Shown here: positions 54,744 to 61,940 of the stretch, piece by piece
Position numbering within the stretch: the stretch's first letter is position 1
How the letters are laid out: every line of letters starts with the position of its first letter
NCBI GenBank assembly: GCA_015063325.1
Contig: SVUK01000017.1
Span: 345,894-409,893 of the forward strand
From: Oscillospiraceae bacterium
Lineage (GTDB): Bacteria; Bacillota; Clostridia; Oscillospirales; CAG-272
DNA length: 64,000 nt
Reading direction: 5' to 3'
Notes under the pieces: generated by a model
The model's input: the letters and a program-made list of their open reading frames with translations, nothing else
Told to the model about the DNA's origin: nothing
Database searches by the model: none
Program-made: the position numbers and the translations under genes

Positions 54744-55520
54744 ATGGAACCTTTAAAGCATCTTTTAAGTTATGCCCGCCGCGCATTGGATGACTACGGG
54801 ATGATTGAACCGGGCGACCGAGTTGCCGTTGGTGTTTCCGCCGGGAAAGATTCGCTCACGCTCCTCTACGCGCTTGCTGAACTGCGGCGTTTTTATCCCG
54901 TCCCTTTTACGCTTTGCGCCATTACGGTGGATATGGGATTTGATCCGCCTGCCGATCTCTCGCCAATTCGCGCGCTTTGCGAAAAACTGGACGTCCCCTA
55001 CCATGTCGTCCCATCCGATATTGCAAAGGTTGTTTTTGACATTCGTAAAGAGAAAAACCCCTGCTCGCTCTGCGCCAAAATGCGGCGAGGCGCGCTTCAT
55101 GGCTACGCCAGCGAGATCGGTTGCAATGTGGTGGCGCTTGGTCATCATTTTGACGACGCAGTGGAAACATTTATGCTCAACCTCTTTTTTGAGGGACGAA
55201 TCGGCTGTTTTTCGCCGGTCTCCTATCTTTCCCGTCGAAAAATCCGTTTGATCCGTCCGCTTCTCTATCTGCCGGAAAAAGACATTCGCTATTTTGCACA
55301 AAAAATGGAGCTTCCGGTACTCAAATCGGTCTGCCCTGCGGATGGCAACACCGAACGCGAAAAGATGAAACGGTTACTTGGCACATTGGAACGCGAGAAT
55401 CGCGGCTTACGGTACCGCATTTTCGGCGCCATGCAACGCGGCGAAATTGACGGTTTCCGCCCCGGATTCCGTACGCACGAAGAAAAAAGCGGTACAGAAT
55501 CCGATGATTCCGAATCTTGA
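54744..55520 (+). CDS. TtcA/TilS-family PP-loop ATPase (tRNA 2-thiolation type)
   Basis: 258 residues. The PP-loop reads VAVGVSAGKDSLTLLYALAE (usual SGGKDS; here the second residue is Ala). Cys motif CSLCAKMRRGAL and GHHFDDAVETFMLNLFFEG follow the TtcA pattern, which uses an iron-sulfur cluster to thiolate C32 of tRNA. A third conserved Cys is in VLKSVCPADGNTEREKM. The true tRNA position modified is not known in this lineage. It lies between the small membrane gene and the radical SAM gene, 19 bases from the latter. Confidence 0.85.
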   Translation: MEPLKHLLSYARRALDDYGMIEPGDRVAVGVSAGKDSLTLLYALAELRRFYPVPFTLCAITVDMGFDPPADLSPIRALCEKLDVPYHVVPSDIAKVVFDIRKEKNPCSLCAKMRRGALHGYASEIGCNVVALGHHFDDAVETFMLNLFFEGRIGCFSPVSYLSRRKIRLIRPLLYLPEKDIRYFAQKMELPVLKSVCPADGNTEREKMKRLLGTLERENRGLRYRIFGAMQRGEIDGFRPGFRTHEEKSGTESDDSES

Positions 55521-55539
55521 CAAAAGGAGGAACCATACG

Positions 55540-57582
55540 ATGGATGCGTCGGCATTTTTACCTTTGAATCGCGCCGAAATGCTTGCGCGCGGCTGGGATC
55601 GCCCCGATTTCGTATACGTCTCGGGAGACGCTTACGTGGATCATCCGTCCTTTGGAGCAGCAATTATCTCTCGCGTTCTGGAAGACGCCGGCTTTCGCGT
55701 TGCCATTCTTGCACAGCCCGATTATCGCTCCTGCGACGCGTTCCGCGAATTCGGAAAACCGCGGCTCGGGTTTCTTGTTTCCGCCGGAAATATCGACAGT
55801 ATGGTGGCGCATTACACCGCCGCAAAACGCCGCCGTTCCTTTGACTATTACACGCCGGGCGGGCAAACCGGCAAACGCCCCGATCGCGCCCTGATTGTGT
55901 ATTCCAACCGCATTCGTGAAGCCTACGGCGATATTCCGATCATTTTGGGCGGTTTGGAAGCTTCGCTCCGTCGTTTTGCGCATTACGATTACTGGGACGA
56001 TCGCGTGCGCCGATCGGTGCTGGTAGATAGCCGCGCCGACATTTTGACCTACGGAATGGGGGAAAAAATCCTTGTTCGTCTTGCAAAACTGCTGGATAAA
56101 GGGATCCCCGTTCGGAAAATCCACGATGTTCGCGGTACGGTTTATCTGACAACGCCGAACGACCCCGTTCACTATGAGGTTGCGGCAACGTTTGATTACA
56201 ACGACTTAAAAAACGACCGCCGCAAATACGCCGAAGCGTTCGGCATTCAATATAAAAATCAGGACGCCATCAATGGTCGGGCAATTTGCGAGCTTTACGA
56301 CGGCAAAATGCTGGTTCAGAATCCGCCCATGCCCCCTTTGGAGCGCGAGGAACTCGACCACGTTTACTCGCTTCCCTACACGCGAAACTATCATCCTTCC
56401 TATGAACCGCTCGGCGGTGTTCCCGGAATTGAAGAAGTCAAATTCTCGCTGACGCACAACCGTGGCTGTTTCGGCGGTTGCAATTTTTGCGCACTTGCAT
56501 TTCATCAAGGGCGAACCGTTCGCTCGCGCAGTTTGGAAAGTGTGGTGGATGAGGCGAAAAAGATTACCGCACTGCCCGATTTTAAAGGATACATTCACGA
56601 TATCGGCGGTCCGACGGCAAACTTCCGCGAGCCTGCCTGCGAGCATCAGCTGACGCACGGCGTTTGCTCCAATCGGAAATGTCTTGCACCTACGCCCTGC
56701 AAAAATCTGCGCGTGGATCACTCCGAATATCTTCGTTTGATTGAAGCGGTGGAGGCTTTGCCGAAGGTGAAAAAGGTCTTTATTCGCAGCGGCATTCGAT
56801 TTGACTATTTACTGTTGGATCCCGATGAATCCTTTTTCTGCAAGTTGGTGCGCGACAATGTGAGCGGACAGCTAAAAGTTGCGCCCGAACACTGCTCCAA
56901 CGCTGTTCTTTCCTGCATGGGCAAGCCGGATTTTTCCGTTTATGAGCGCTTTCGCAAACGTTTTTTTGAGCTGACGAAAAAGGTTGGGAAGGAGCAATAT
57001 CTTGTTCCCTACCTAATGTCCAGTCATCCCGGCTCCACGCTTGCCGATGCGATTGAACTCGCTCTTTACCTCAAGCGAAACGGCTATGCGCCCGAGCAAG
57101 TGCAGGATTTTTACCCGACGCCGGGGACAGCCTCCACTGTGATGTACTACACCGGGATCAATCCTTTGACAATGAAGCATGTCTATGTTGCGACCGACTA
57201 CCACGAAAAGCAGTTGCAACGCGCGCTGTTGCAATACAACCGTCCCCAAAATGCCGATTTTGTACGCGAGGCGCTGATCCTTGCCGGCAGAGAGGATTTG
57301 ATCGGTTTTTCCTCCGACTGTCTGGTTCATCCTGCCGGAAAACAATCTTCGCAGAATAAAAAAGGCGGAAATGAAAGATTCCCGGTCAAAGCGTCGAAGC
57401 AAACAAAACAGACAAAACAGACAAAACAAATAAAACGATCAAAACAAACAAAGCGTGCGCAAAAGGAAATTCAAAAAGGGGTACAAAAAACAACCCGAAC
57501 CGATCGTATTTCTGTACGTCGCTCGGAACCGAGCAAAAAATCGGTTGGCGCGCGGCAGGCAAAAAAGAAAACACATTCTTGA
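55540..57582 (+). CDS. YgiQ-family radical SAM protein
   Basis: 680 residues. The N-terminal domain resembles a B12-binding fold (VYVSGDAYVDHPSFGAAIIS), then the radical SAM domain has the cluster motif NRGCFGGCNFCALAFHQGRT near residue 309 (C-x3-C-x2-C). Another conserved stretch is GPTANFREPAC followed by further Cys. The function of YgiQ proteins is not established. The C-terminal 70 residues are a basic low-complexity tail (KQTKQTKQTKQIKRSKQTKR), coded by a repeated ACAAAACAG-type microsatellite at about 57398-57450. The ATG at 55540 has AAAGGAGG 11 bases upstream and replaces a longer frame that overlaps the preceding gene. Confidence 0.9.
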   Translation: MDASAFLPLNRAEMLARGWDRPDFVYVSGDAYVDHPSFGAAIISRVLEDAGFRVAILAQPDYRSCDAFREFGKPRLGFLVSAGNIDSMVAHYTAAKRRRSFDYYTPGGQTGKRPDRALIVYSNRIREAYGDIPIILGGLEASLRRFAHYDYWDDRVRRSVLVDSRADILTYGMGEKILVRLAKLLDKGIPVRKIHDVRGTVYLTTPNDPVHYEVAATFDYNDLKNDRRKYAEAFGIQYKNQDAINGRAICELYDGKMLVQNPPMPPLEREELDHVYSLPYTRNYHPSYEPLGGVPGIEEVKFSLTHNRGCFGGCNFCALAFHQGRTVRSRSLESVVDEAKKITALPDFKGYIHDIGGPTANFREPACEHQLTHGVCSNRKCLAPTPCKNLRVDHSEYLRLIEAVEALPKVKKVFIRSGIRFDYLLLDPDESFFCKLVRDNVSGQLKVAPEHCSNAVLSCMGKPDFSVYERFRKRFFELTKKVGKEQYLVPYLMSSHPGSTLADAIELALYLKRNGYAPEQVQDFYPTPGTASTVMYYTGINPLTMKHVYVATDYHEKQLQRALLQYNRPQNADFVREALILAGREDLIGFSSDCLVHPAGKQSSQNKKGGNERFPVKASKQTKQTKQTKQIKRSKQTKRAQKEIQKGVQKTTRTDRISVRRSEPSKKSVGARQAKKKTHS

Positions 57583-57612
57583 TATTCAATAATTGATACT
57601 CAATAAAATCAA

Positions 57613-57645
57613 AAAACGACCTTCCCACAATGAAGGTCGTTTTTA
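57613..57645. terminator. terminator between the YgiQ gene and the S26-type gene
   Basis: AAAACGACCTTC / GAAGGTCGTTTT, 12 bp (57613-57624, 57632-57643), followed by TATTTG on + and TTGATTTTATTG on the minus strand; it overlaps the stop codon of the leftward gene. Confidence 0.82.
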
Positions 57646-58101
57646 TTTGTCTTTTTTTCGAAACGGTTTGATAAGGATATGTTTAATTTTGGAAAGAAAC
57701 GAACGGGATTTCAAAAATAGGAACCGCGACGGATAAATCCAATTCCAAAAACGCGCGTAAACACGGTATTTTTTGGATTCGGCGCTGACGTGTTTTCCCT
57801 TTCGGTAGAACTCGGTCACATACCCGATGACCCACTCATCCGGTACCTTTTCCTTGCGATAGGTATTATCCCCTCGGATAATATAGTACCCTTCCCGAAC
57901 GCCGATGATGCGGTGCAAAACGTATTTTCCGTCCGGGCGGCGATAGAGCGGAAGATCATATTTTTTCAGTTTTTGATTGCCAACCGGGCAGATAACCACC
58001 CGATCTCTACGATTGCAAAGCATGGGAAACATACTCATTCCAACCGTTGTACTGACGTAAAATCCGTCCTCGGCAAGAATTTTTTCGATCGAATCGTTCA
58101 T
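57643..58101 (-). CDS. S24/S26 signal-peptidase-like protein
   Basis: 152 residues. The catalytic Ser motif is VGMSMFPML near residue 23. A later segment, YVLHRIIGVREGYYIIRGDN, matches the box D/E region of S26 peptidases of the SipW/archaeal type (His rather than Lys as general base). The C-terminus is basic (KSRSFLSKIKHILIKPFRKK) with a Trp/Tyr-rich stretch before it and no strong transmembrane helix, unusual for a signal peptidase. Its start overlaps the PqqD-like gene's stop by four bases (ATGA). It is probably the protease of a peptide-maturation cassette. Confidence 0.8.
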   Translation of the reverse strand: MNDSIEKILAEDGFYVSTTVGMSMFPMLCNRRDRVVICPVGNQKLKKYDLPLYRRPDGKYVLHRIIGVREGYYIIRGDNTYRKEKVPDEWVIGYVTEFYRKGKHVSAESKKYRVYARFWNWIYPSRFLFLKSRSFLSKIKHILIKPFRKKDK

Positions 58102-58364
58102 TGAAGGATTTGATTCTGCGCCAAAACGGTCACAATTTTACGAACATCGTTCGCCGCTGTTTCGCGTTCTACATCGTATTCGGCAAGCAGAGCCTCTACC
58201 AACTCTTCCTCGGTCAAATCTTTTTCGGAAAGCAAATTCCAAAGAAATGCGCCTGTGGAATTGAGCTTGATCATGGTACGAAAGGTTTTGCTGGTTTCTC
58301 CGACGGCGATGGCAACATAGGAACTGCCGACTTTTTGAATGGTGAAATCCGATTTGATTTTCAT
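58098..58364 (-). CDS. PqqD-like (RiPP recognition element) protein
   Basis: 88 residues. The family pattern is seen in FRTMIKLNSTGAFLWNLLSE, then LTEEELVEALLAEYDV and NDVRKIVTVLAQNQIL. PqqD-type domains bind leader peptides of ribosomally made, modified peptides and present them to enzymes. AAAGGAG is 8 bases before the ATG at 58364. Both ends overlap neighbours by four bases, so the three genes form one translationally coupled unit. Confidence 0.85.
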   Translation of the reverse strand: MKIKSDFTIQKVGSSYVAIAVGETSKTFRTMIKLNSTGAFLWNLLSEKDLTEEELVEALLAEYDVERETAANDVRKIVTVLAQNQILQ

Positions 58365-59083
58365 TTGTTTTTCTCCTTTGATGGATTGCTCATGGTTTGA
58401 TAACATAGTTTTGCCGCTTCCTCCGAAATATTGCACTGCAGAATATAATACGGCACGGCATGAATCAGCGAATTCAAAAGAACAAGCTGTTGATTGACCG
58501 TTTGGCGCGGTCCGCGCAAAAGAAGTTGGTGAATCACACGCGAGATCACCTCATCCTCATTTGCCTGCCGGATCCGGTTGGTCTCGCCGCGTTCCAAAAA
58601 ACAGATTGCCGCCAATTTGGCTTTTCCATTGTATCCCCAATTTTCTTTCCCCTGCCAAGGTGTTCCGAAAACGGTCAGCGAGCCGTCTTCATCCAATCGA
58701 TAAAGCGGTTTATCTCCATTGAGAACGCGCGCACCCGGAATCGTTTGAAGCCACAAAGAAAGGTGTGTGGATTTACCGACGCCGCTTTTCGCTGCAAACG
58801 CATAAGCTCGTCCGTCCACTTCCACAACGGCGGAATGCAGAATAAAAATCCCATATTCGGGCATTTTCTCGCAAATTTTACGGTAAACACAGATGCTTTC
58901 GCAATACCCCGGAGAATGGGCACCCTGCTGTTGCTCGGCGGCGATCTCCTCGTCTGAAACGCGGACTGCAAAATCGGCCGAATCTCCGTCTGAGGCGTAT
59001 CCGAGCTCCCGGCACTGACGCTCGACAAACGGATATTGATTATCTATCCGAATTCTCTTTTCGGCAAGTTCGATGACAAACAT
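58361..59083 (-). CDS. HPr kinase-like P-loop protein
   Basis: 240 residues. The P-loop FAAKSGVGKSTHLSLWLQTI lies near residue 100, followed by LNGDKPLYRLDEDGSLTVFG and GTPWQGKENWGYNGKAKLAA, the pattern of HprK-related kinases that are often mis-annotated as phosphoenolpyruvate carboxykinase. Relatives occur in lasso-peptide and other RiPP clusters, where some phosphorylate the peptide. The HPr kinase N-terminal domain is absent. AAGGAG is 7 bases before the ATG at 59083. First gene of the cassette. Confidence 0.82.
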   Translation of the reverse strand: MFVIELAEKRIRIDNQYPFVERQCRELGYASDGDSADFAVRVSDEEIAAEQQQGAHSPGYCESICVYRKICEKMPEYGIFILHSAVVEVDGRAYAFAAKSGVGKSTHLSLWLQTIPGARVLNGDKPLYRLDEDGSLTVFGTPWQGKENWGYNGKAKLAAICFLERGETNRIRQANEDEVISRVIHQLLLRGPRQTVNQQLVLLNSLIHAVPYYILQCNISEEAAKLCYQTMSNPSKEKNK

Positions 59084-59132
59084 TCCGTTCTCCTTTTCTT
59101 TTTTTGGCAAATGCCCCCGGGAAATCGTTTTC

Positions 59133-59161
59133 AGTATATCATTTCTTTTCGCTTTTGTCAA
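59133..59161 (-). promoter_or_regulatory. sigma-A promoter of the kinase-PqqD-S26 cassette
   Basis: On the minus strand, TTGACA (59161-59156), 17 bp, TATACT (59138-59133). Confidence 0.85.
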
Positions 59162-59192
59162 CCGAAATACGGATTTTTCACCTACATATTCG

Positions 59193-59221
59193 GCATTTTT
59201 ATTCCTTCCGTTTCATAAACT
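59193..59221 (+). promoter_or_regulatory. possible sporulation (sigma-E-like) promoter before the S1-domain gene
   Basis: GCATTTT (59193-59199), 14 bp, CATAAACT (59214-59221). This resembles the sigma-E pattern of B. subtilis. The -10 lies in a GTTTCA-N5-TGAAAC palindrome (59210-59226). A similar TTCC-G-TTTCATATACTG sequence stands before the gene cluster at 45812. Confidence 0.35.
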
Positions 59222-59253
59222 GAAACAAAAACGCTAAAGAAAGGATGAAGAAA

Positions 59254-60222
59254 ATGCAAGCATACTATCCTGAAGGAAGGTTGACCGAAACGATTGAAAA
59301 CGCGGAGCTGACCGCCTCCCTTTCCGGCTTGGAATTTGCAATGCAAAACCAAACCGTAATCGAAGGAAGAGCCGTTCTTTGCGACGAAAATTTAACTTTG
59401 CACGTGGACTTTGGTTCTTGCCGCGGAATTATGCCCCCCGAAGAAGTTCTCTTTCGCCGCGCGGACGAAGCACGCAAAGACATTGCCGTGATATCACGCG
59501 TGGGAAAACCGATTTGCGCCGTTGTTACCGGATTTGAAAAAAGAGACGGAGAAACGGTCGCCCTGCTCTCCCGTCGTCTGGCGCAGGAGAATTGCCGCCG
59601 CGCTTATCTTTCCGCTTTGCGCCCGGGAGATTTGATTTCTGCCCGTGTAACCCACCTTGAGCCATTTGGTGCATTCTTGGATATTGGCTGTGGAATCGTT
59701 TCACTTTTAACGGTGGATACTATTTCTGTTTCTCGTATTTCCCATCCGCGAGACCGTCTTTGGGTTGGCATGGATTTGACGGTTGCCGTCAAATCCATTG
59801 ATCCCGTCAGCGGACGGATCTATACCACCTTGCGCGAACTGCTTGGCACCTGGCAGGAAAATGCAGATCGTTTTTCGATCGGACAGACGGTGACCGGCGT
59901 TTTGCGCAGTGTGGAACCCTACGGTATTTTTGTTGAACTCTCTCCCAACCTTGCTGGACTTGCCGAGCCGCATAGTGAAAAATACGCCGCCGATATTCGG
60001 ACGCAGATCGGACGCGGTGCGGCTGTTTATATCAAAAGTATTTTACCCGAACGCATGAAAATCAAACTGGTTTTGATTGACGTTGGATTTTCCGCTCCGC
60101 GCCCGAAAGAGCTTTCCTACTTTGTGAATTCCGCTGTTACAACGCATCTTTCGCGCTGGGTTTATTCTCCGCCCGAATGCACAAAACAGGTTTTTACCGA
60201 TTTTGAATCGTCTTCATTCTGA
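59254..60222 (+). CDS. S1 RNA-binding domain protein (RpsA-like)
   Basis: 322 residues. Three S1-type OB folds can be seen: a degenerate one at about 25-80, a good one at about 125-190 (DLISARVTHLEPFGAFLDIG) and another at about 205-270 (TVTGVLRSVEPYGIFVELSP). It lacks the KH domain and length of full ribosomal protein S1, and resembles the short RpsA-like proteins of Clostridia. The ATG at 59254 is preferred to 59245 because AAAGG directly abuts the latter. It probably binds mRNA or ribosomes. Confidence 0.82.
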   Translation: MQAYYPEGRLTETIENAELTASLSGLEFAMQNQTVIEGRAVLCDENLTLHVDFGSCRGIMPPEEVLFRRADEARKDIAVISRVGKPICAVVTGFEKRDGETVALLSRRLAQENCRRAYLSALRPGDLISARVTHLEPFGAFLDIGCGIVSLLTVDTISVSRISHPRDRLWVGMDLTVAVKSIDPVSGRIYTTLRELLGTWQENADRFSIGQTVTGVLRSVEPYGIFVELSPNLAGLAEPHSEKYAADIRTQIGRGAAVYIKSILPERMKIKLVLIDVGFSAPRPKELSYFVNSAVTTHLSRWVYSPPECTKQVFTDFESSSF

Positions 60223-60273
60223 TTCTCCATTGTTTTCATATCCTTCCCCGTCTCCTTATTCTTCTTCGTCTCT

Positions 60274-60861
60274 CTATTCTTCTTCGTCGCTGTTATCCAC
60301 GTTGTCTTCTCCTCCGCGCAGAAGGTATTCATAACATACCGAATCATCGTTCTCCATTCGAACGCCGAGCATATGCAAGTATCGTATGCTCTCGTACTCA
60401 TAGGTGGAGATCGGACGATCCAGCGAATCGATCGAATGAGCGCAGACCAAAATTTCGCCTTCCTCTGAAAAGCCGCTTACAATCATCGTATGCGACCAAT
60501 CGGTACCGGTTGCAGCAATTTGGATCACATCGCCGATATCAATACCTTCTTGATCCGTTTCCACCGCAAAAGGTCCGATACCGCCGTTGCGCCGTTCAAA
60601 TGCCGGCGTTCCGCTCATAAAATCATAAAAATACTGAACGCCGCTCCAAGCCGGGGCGCGGTCGTCAAGTGAAATATAATACCATCCGAAATCGGCGGTA
60701 TAGTTCATTACACAGCTTCCTGCAAGGATACACTGCGAAACAAAATTGGTGCAGTTTCCGCCCTGCTCGGTAAAATCCGAAAAAAGCGGATTTCGGTCAA
60801 GCGCCCATGCGCGCGCGTAGGAGACGGCACGATCCCTGCGATATGGATTGATCATTAACAT
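60274..60861 (-). CDS. amidase-domain protein (Amidase_6, papain-like)
   Basis: 195 residues. It begins INPYRRDRAVSYARAWALDR, the entry of this family, and has the catalytic Cys in QGGNCTNFVSQCILAG and His in DWSHTMIVSGF; a downstream ILVCAHSIDSLDRPIS completes the NlpC/P60-like fold. The family is thought to act on cell-wall or other amide bonds. No signal peptide is present from this start. GGAGGTGAT lies upstream of ATG 60861; a second ATG is at 60855. The C-terminus is very acidic. Convergent with the S1 gene. Confidence 0.82.
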   Translation of the reverse strand: MLMINPYRRDRAVSYARAWALDRNPLFSDFTEQGGNCTNFVSQCILAGSCVMNYTADFGWYYISLDDRAPAWSGVQYFYDFMSGTPAFERRNGGIGPFAVETDQEGIDIGDVIQIAATGTDWSHTMIVSGFSEEGEILVCAHSIDSLDRPISTYEYESIRYLHMLGVRMENDDSVCYEYLLRGGEDNVDNSDEEE

Positions 60862-60917
60862 TTTATCATCACCTCCCGTTTTGTTGGAAGGATATGCAAA
60901 TTTTCCCCCAAGCGTGA

Positions 60918-60948
60918 AAAGATCCCCGAACAGCGTTCGGGGATCTTT
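60918..60948 (-). terminator. terminator-like hairpin after the 44-residue gene
   Basis: AAAGATCCCCGAAC / GTTCGGGGATCTTT, a 14-bp stem with a 3-base loop. It lies just before the leader of the amidase gene; leftward transcripts end in CTTTTC, a weak U tract. Confidence 0.7.
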
Positions 60949-60966
60949 AATCTTCATTTTTTGGGA

Positions 60967-61101
60967 TCACATCGCGCCGCGGACAAGCGCCACGACCATG
61001 AGTAAAGCCGCAAAAGCGCCTACCAATGCCAGCAAAACAATTAACCCCGGTGGTATTCCTACACCGGACGTTCTTTTTTTCGCTTTTCTTTTCGGTTTCA
61101 T
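60967..61101 (-). CDS. 44-residue single-helix membrane peptide
   Basis: A short gene reading MKPKRKAKKRTSGVGIPPG and then a hydrophobic helix, LIVLLALVGAFAALLMVVAL, ending VRGAM. AAGGAG lies about 11 bases upstream, a good promoter is at 61138-61166 and a hairpin follows, so it has all the parts of a real gene. The basic head should be cytoplasmic. Function unknown. Confidence 0.72.
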   Translation of the reverse strand: MKPKRKAKKRTSGVGIPPGLIVLLALVGAFAALLMVVALVRGAM

Positions 61102-61137
61102 TCGGTACCGCGCTCCTTCCTCTATCGGCTTATTTTT

Positions 61138-61166
61138 ATTGTAACCGATTTGTCGAAACTTGTCAA
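61138..61166 (-). promoter_or_regulatory. sigma-A promoter of the 44-residue membrane peptide gene
   Basis: On the minus strand, TTGACA (61166-61161), 17 bp, TACAAT (61143-61138). Confidence 0.8.
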
Positions 61167-61190
61167 GTACAAAAATTTCTTTCGGGAGGA

Positions 61191-61219
61191 TTGACAGGCT
61201 TTTAAAAATATGATATACT
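61191..61219 (+). promoter_or_regulatory. sigma-A promoter of the rubrerythrin gene
   Basis: TTGACA (61191-61196), 17 bp, TATACT (61214-61219); divergent from the preceding promoter. Confidence 0.85.
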
Positions 61220-61269
61220 ATTTTCAGTAGATTTGCTACTGTATTTTACATAAAAAAGGAGATCAAATC

Positions 61270-61818
61270 ATGAAAAAATGGAGATGCCCGGTTTGCGGTG
61301 AAATTATTGAATCTGAAACCAGACCCGAAAAATGCCCTCGTTGCAAAGTTGCGGGCGAAAGATTGGAAGAAATCGTTGACGACCAAATGAGCTGGGCGAC
61401 CGAACACGTTGTCGGTATCGCCAAAGACGCTCCCGAAGATATTATCCACGATCTGCGCGCAAACTTTGAAAGCGAATGCTCCGAGGTTGGCATGTACCTT
61501 GCCATGTCCCGTGTTGCCGCGCGCGAAGGCTACCCCGAAATTGCCGAATATTGGAAAACCGCCGCTTTTGAAGAAGCCGAGCACGCCGCAAAATTTGCCG
61601 AACTCCTCGGCGAATGCGTCAGCACCTCGACTGCCGAGAACCTGCGCGTTCGCGTTGCCGCCGAAAACGGTGCGACCGCCGGCAAATTTGACCTTGCCAA
61701 ACGTGCAAAAGCACTCAACCTGGACGCCATTCACGATACCGTTCACGAAATGGCAAAGGACGAGGCTCGCCACGGCAGAGCTTTTGAAGGTCTTTTGAAG
61801 AGATATTTTGGAAAATAA
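61270..61818 (+). CDS. reverse rubrerythrin (N-terminal rubredoxin, C-terminal diiron domain)
   Basis: 182 residues. The N-terminal rubredoxin-like iron site has [13 protein letters not shown] and CPRCKVAG. The four-helix diiron domain has ligands in [33 protein letters not shown] and [16 protein letters not shown]. The order is reversed relative to classical rubrerythrin, as in clostridial reverse rubrerythrins that reduce hydrogen peroxide and oxygen. AAAAAGGAG lies upstream of the start. It converges on the flavodiiron gene across a shared terminator, an oxygen-defence pair. Confidence 0.94.
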   Translation: MKKWRCPVCGEIIESETRPEKCPRCKVAGERLEEIVDDQMSWATEHVVGIAKDAPEDIIHDLRANFESECSEVGMYLAMSRVAAREGYPEIAEYWKTAAFEEAEHAAKFAELLGECVSTSTAENLRVRVAAENGATAGKFDLAKRAKALNLDAIHDTVHEMAKDEARHGRAFEGLLKRYFGK

Positions 61819-61843
61819 AAATAATAGAATAGAAAAATAAGAC

Positions 61844-61895
61844 CGCGAGGGGAGAAAAACCTTTTTGAAAAAAGTGTTTTTCTCCCCTCGCGTTT
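61844..61895. terminator. bidirectional terminator between rubrerythrin and flavodiiron genes
   Basis: A 17-bp perfect stem (61844-61860 / 61876-61892), CGCGAGGGGAGAAAAAC with its complement, inner loop of 15 bases, T-rich on both exits. Confidence 0.85.
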
Positions 61896-61940
61896 CCCTC
61901 TTTTCCGAAAAACTTTGGGAAAGAGTTTTTTTATTGTTGG

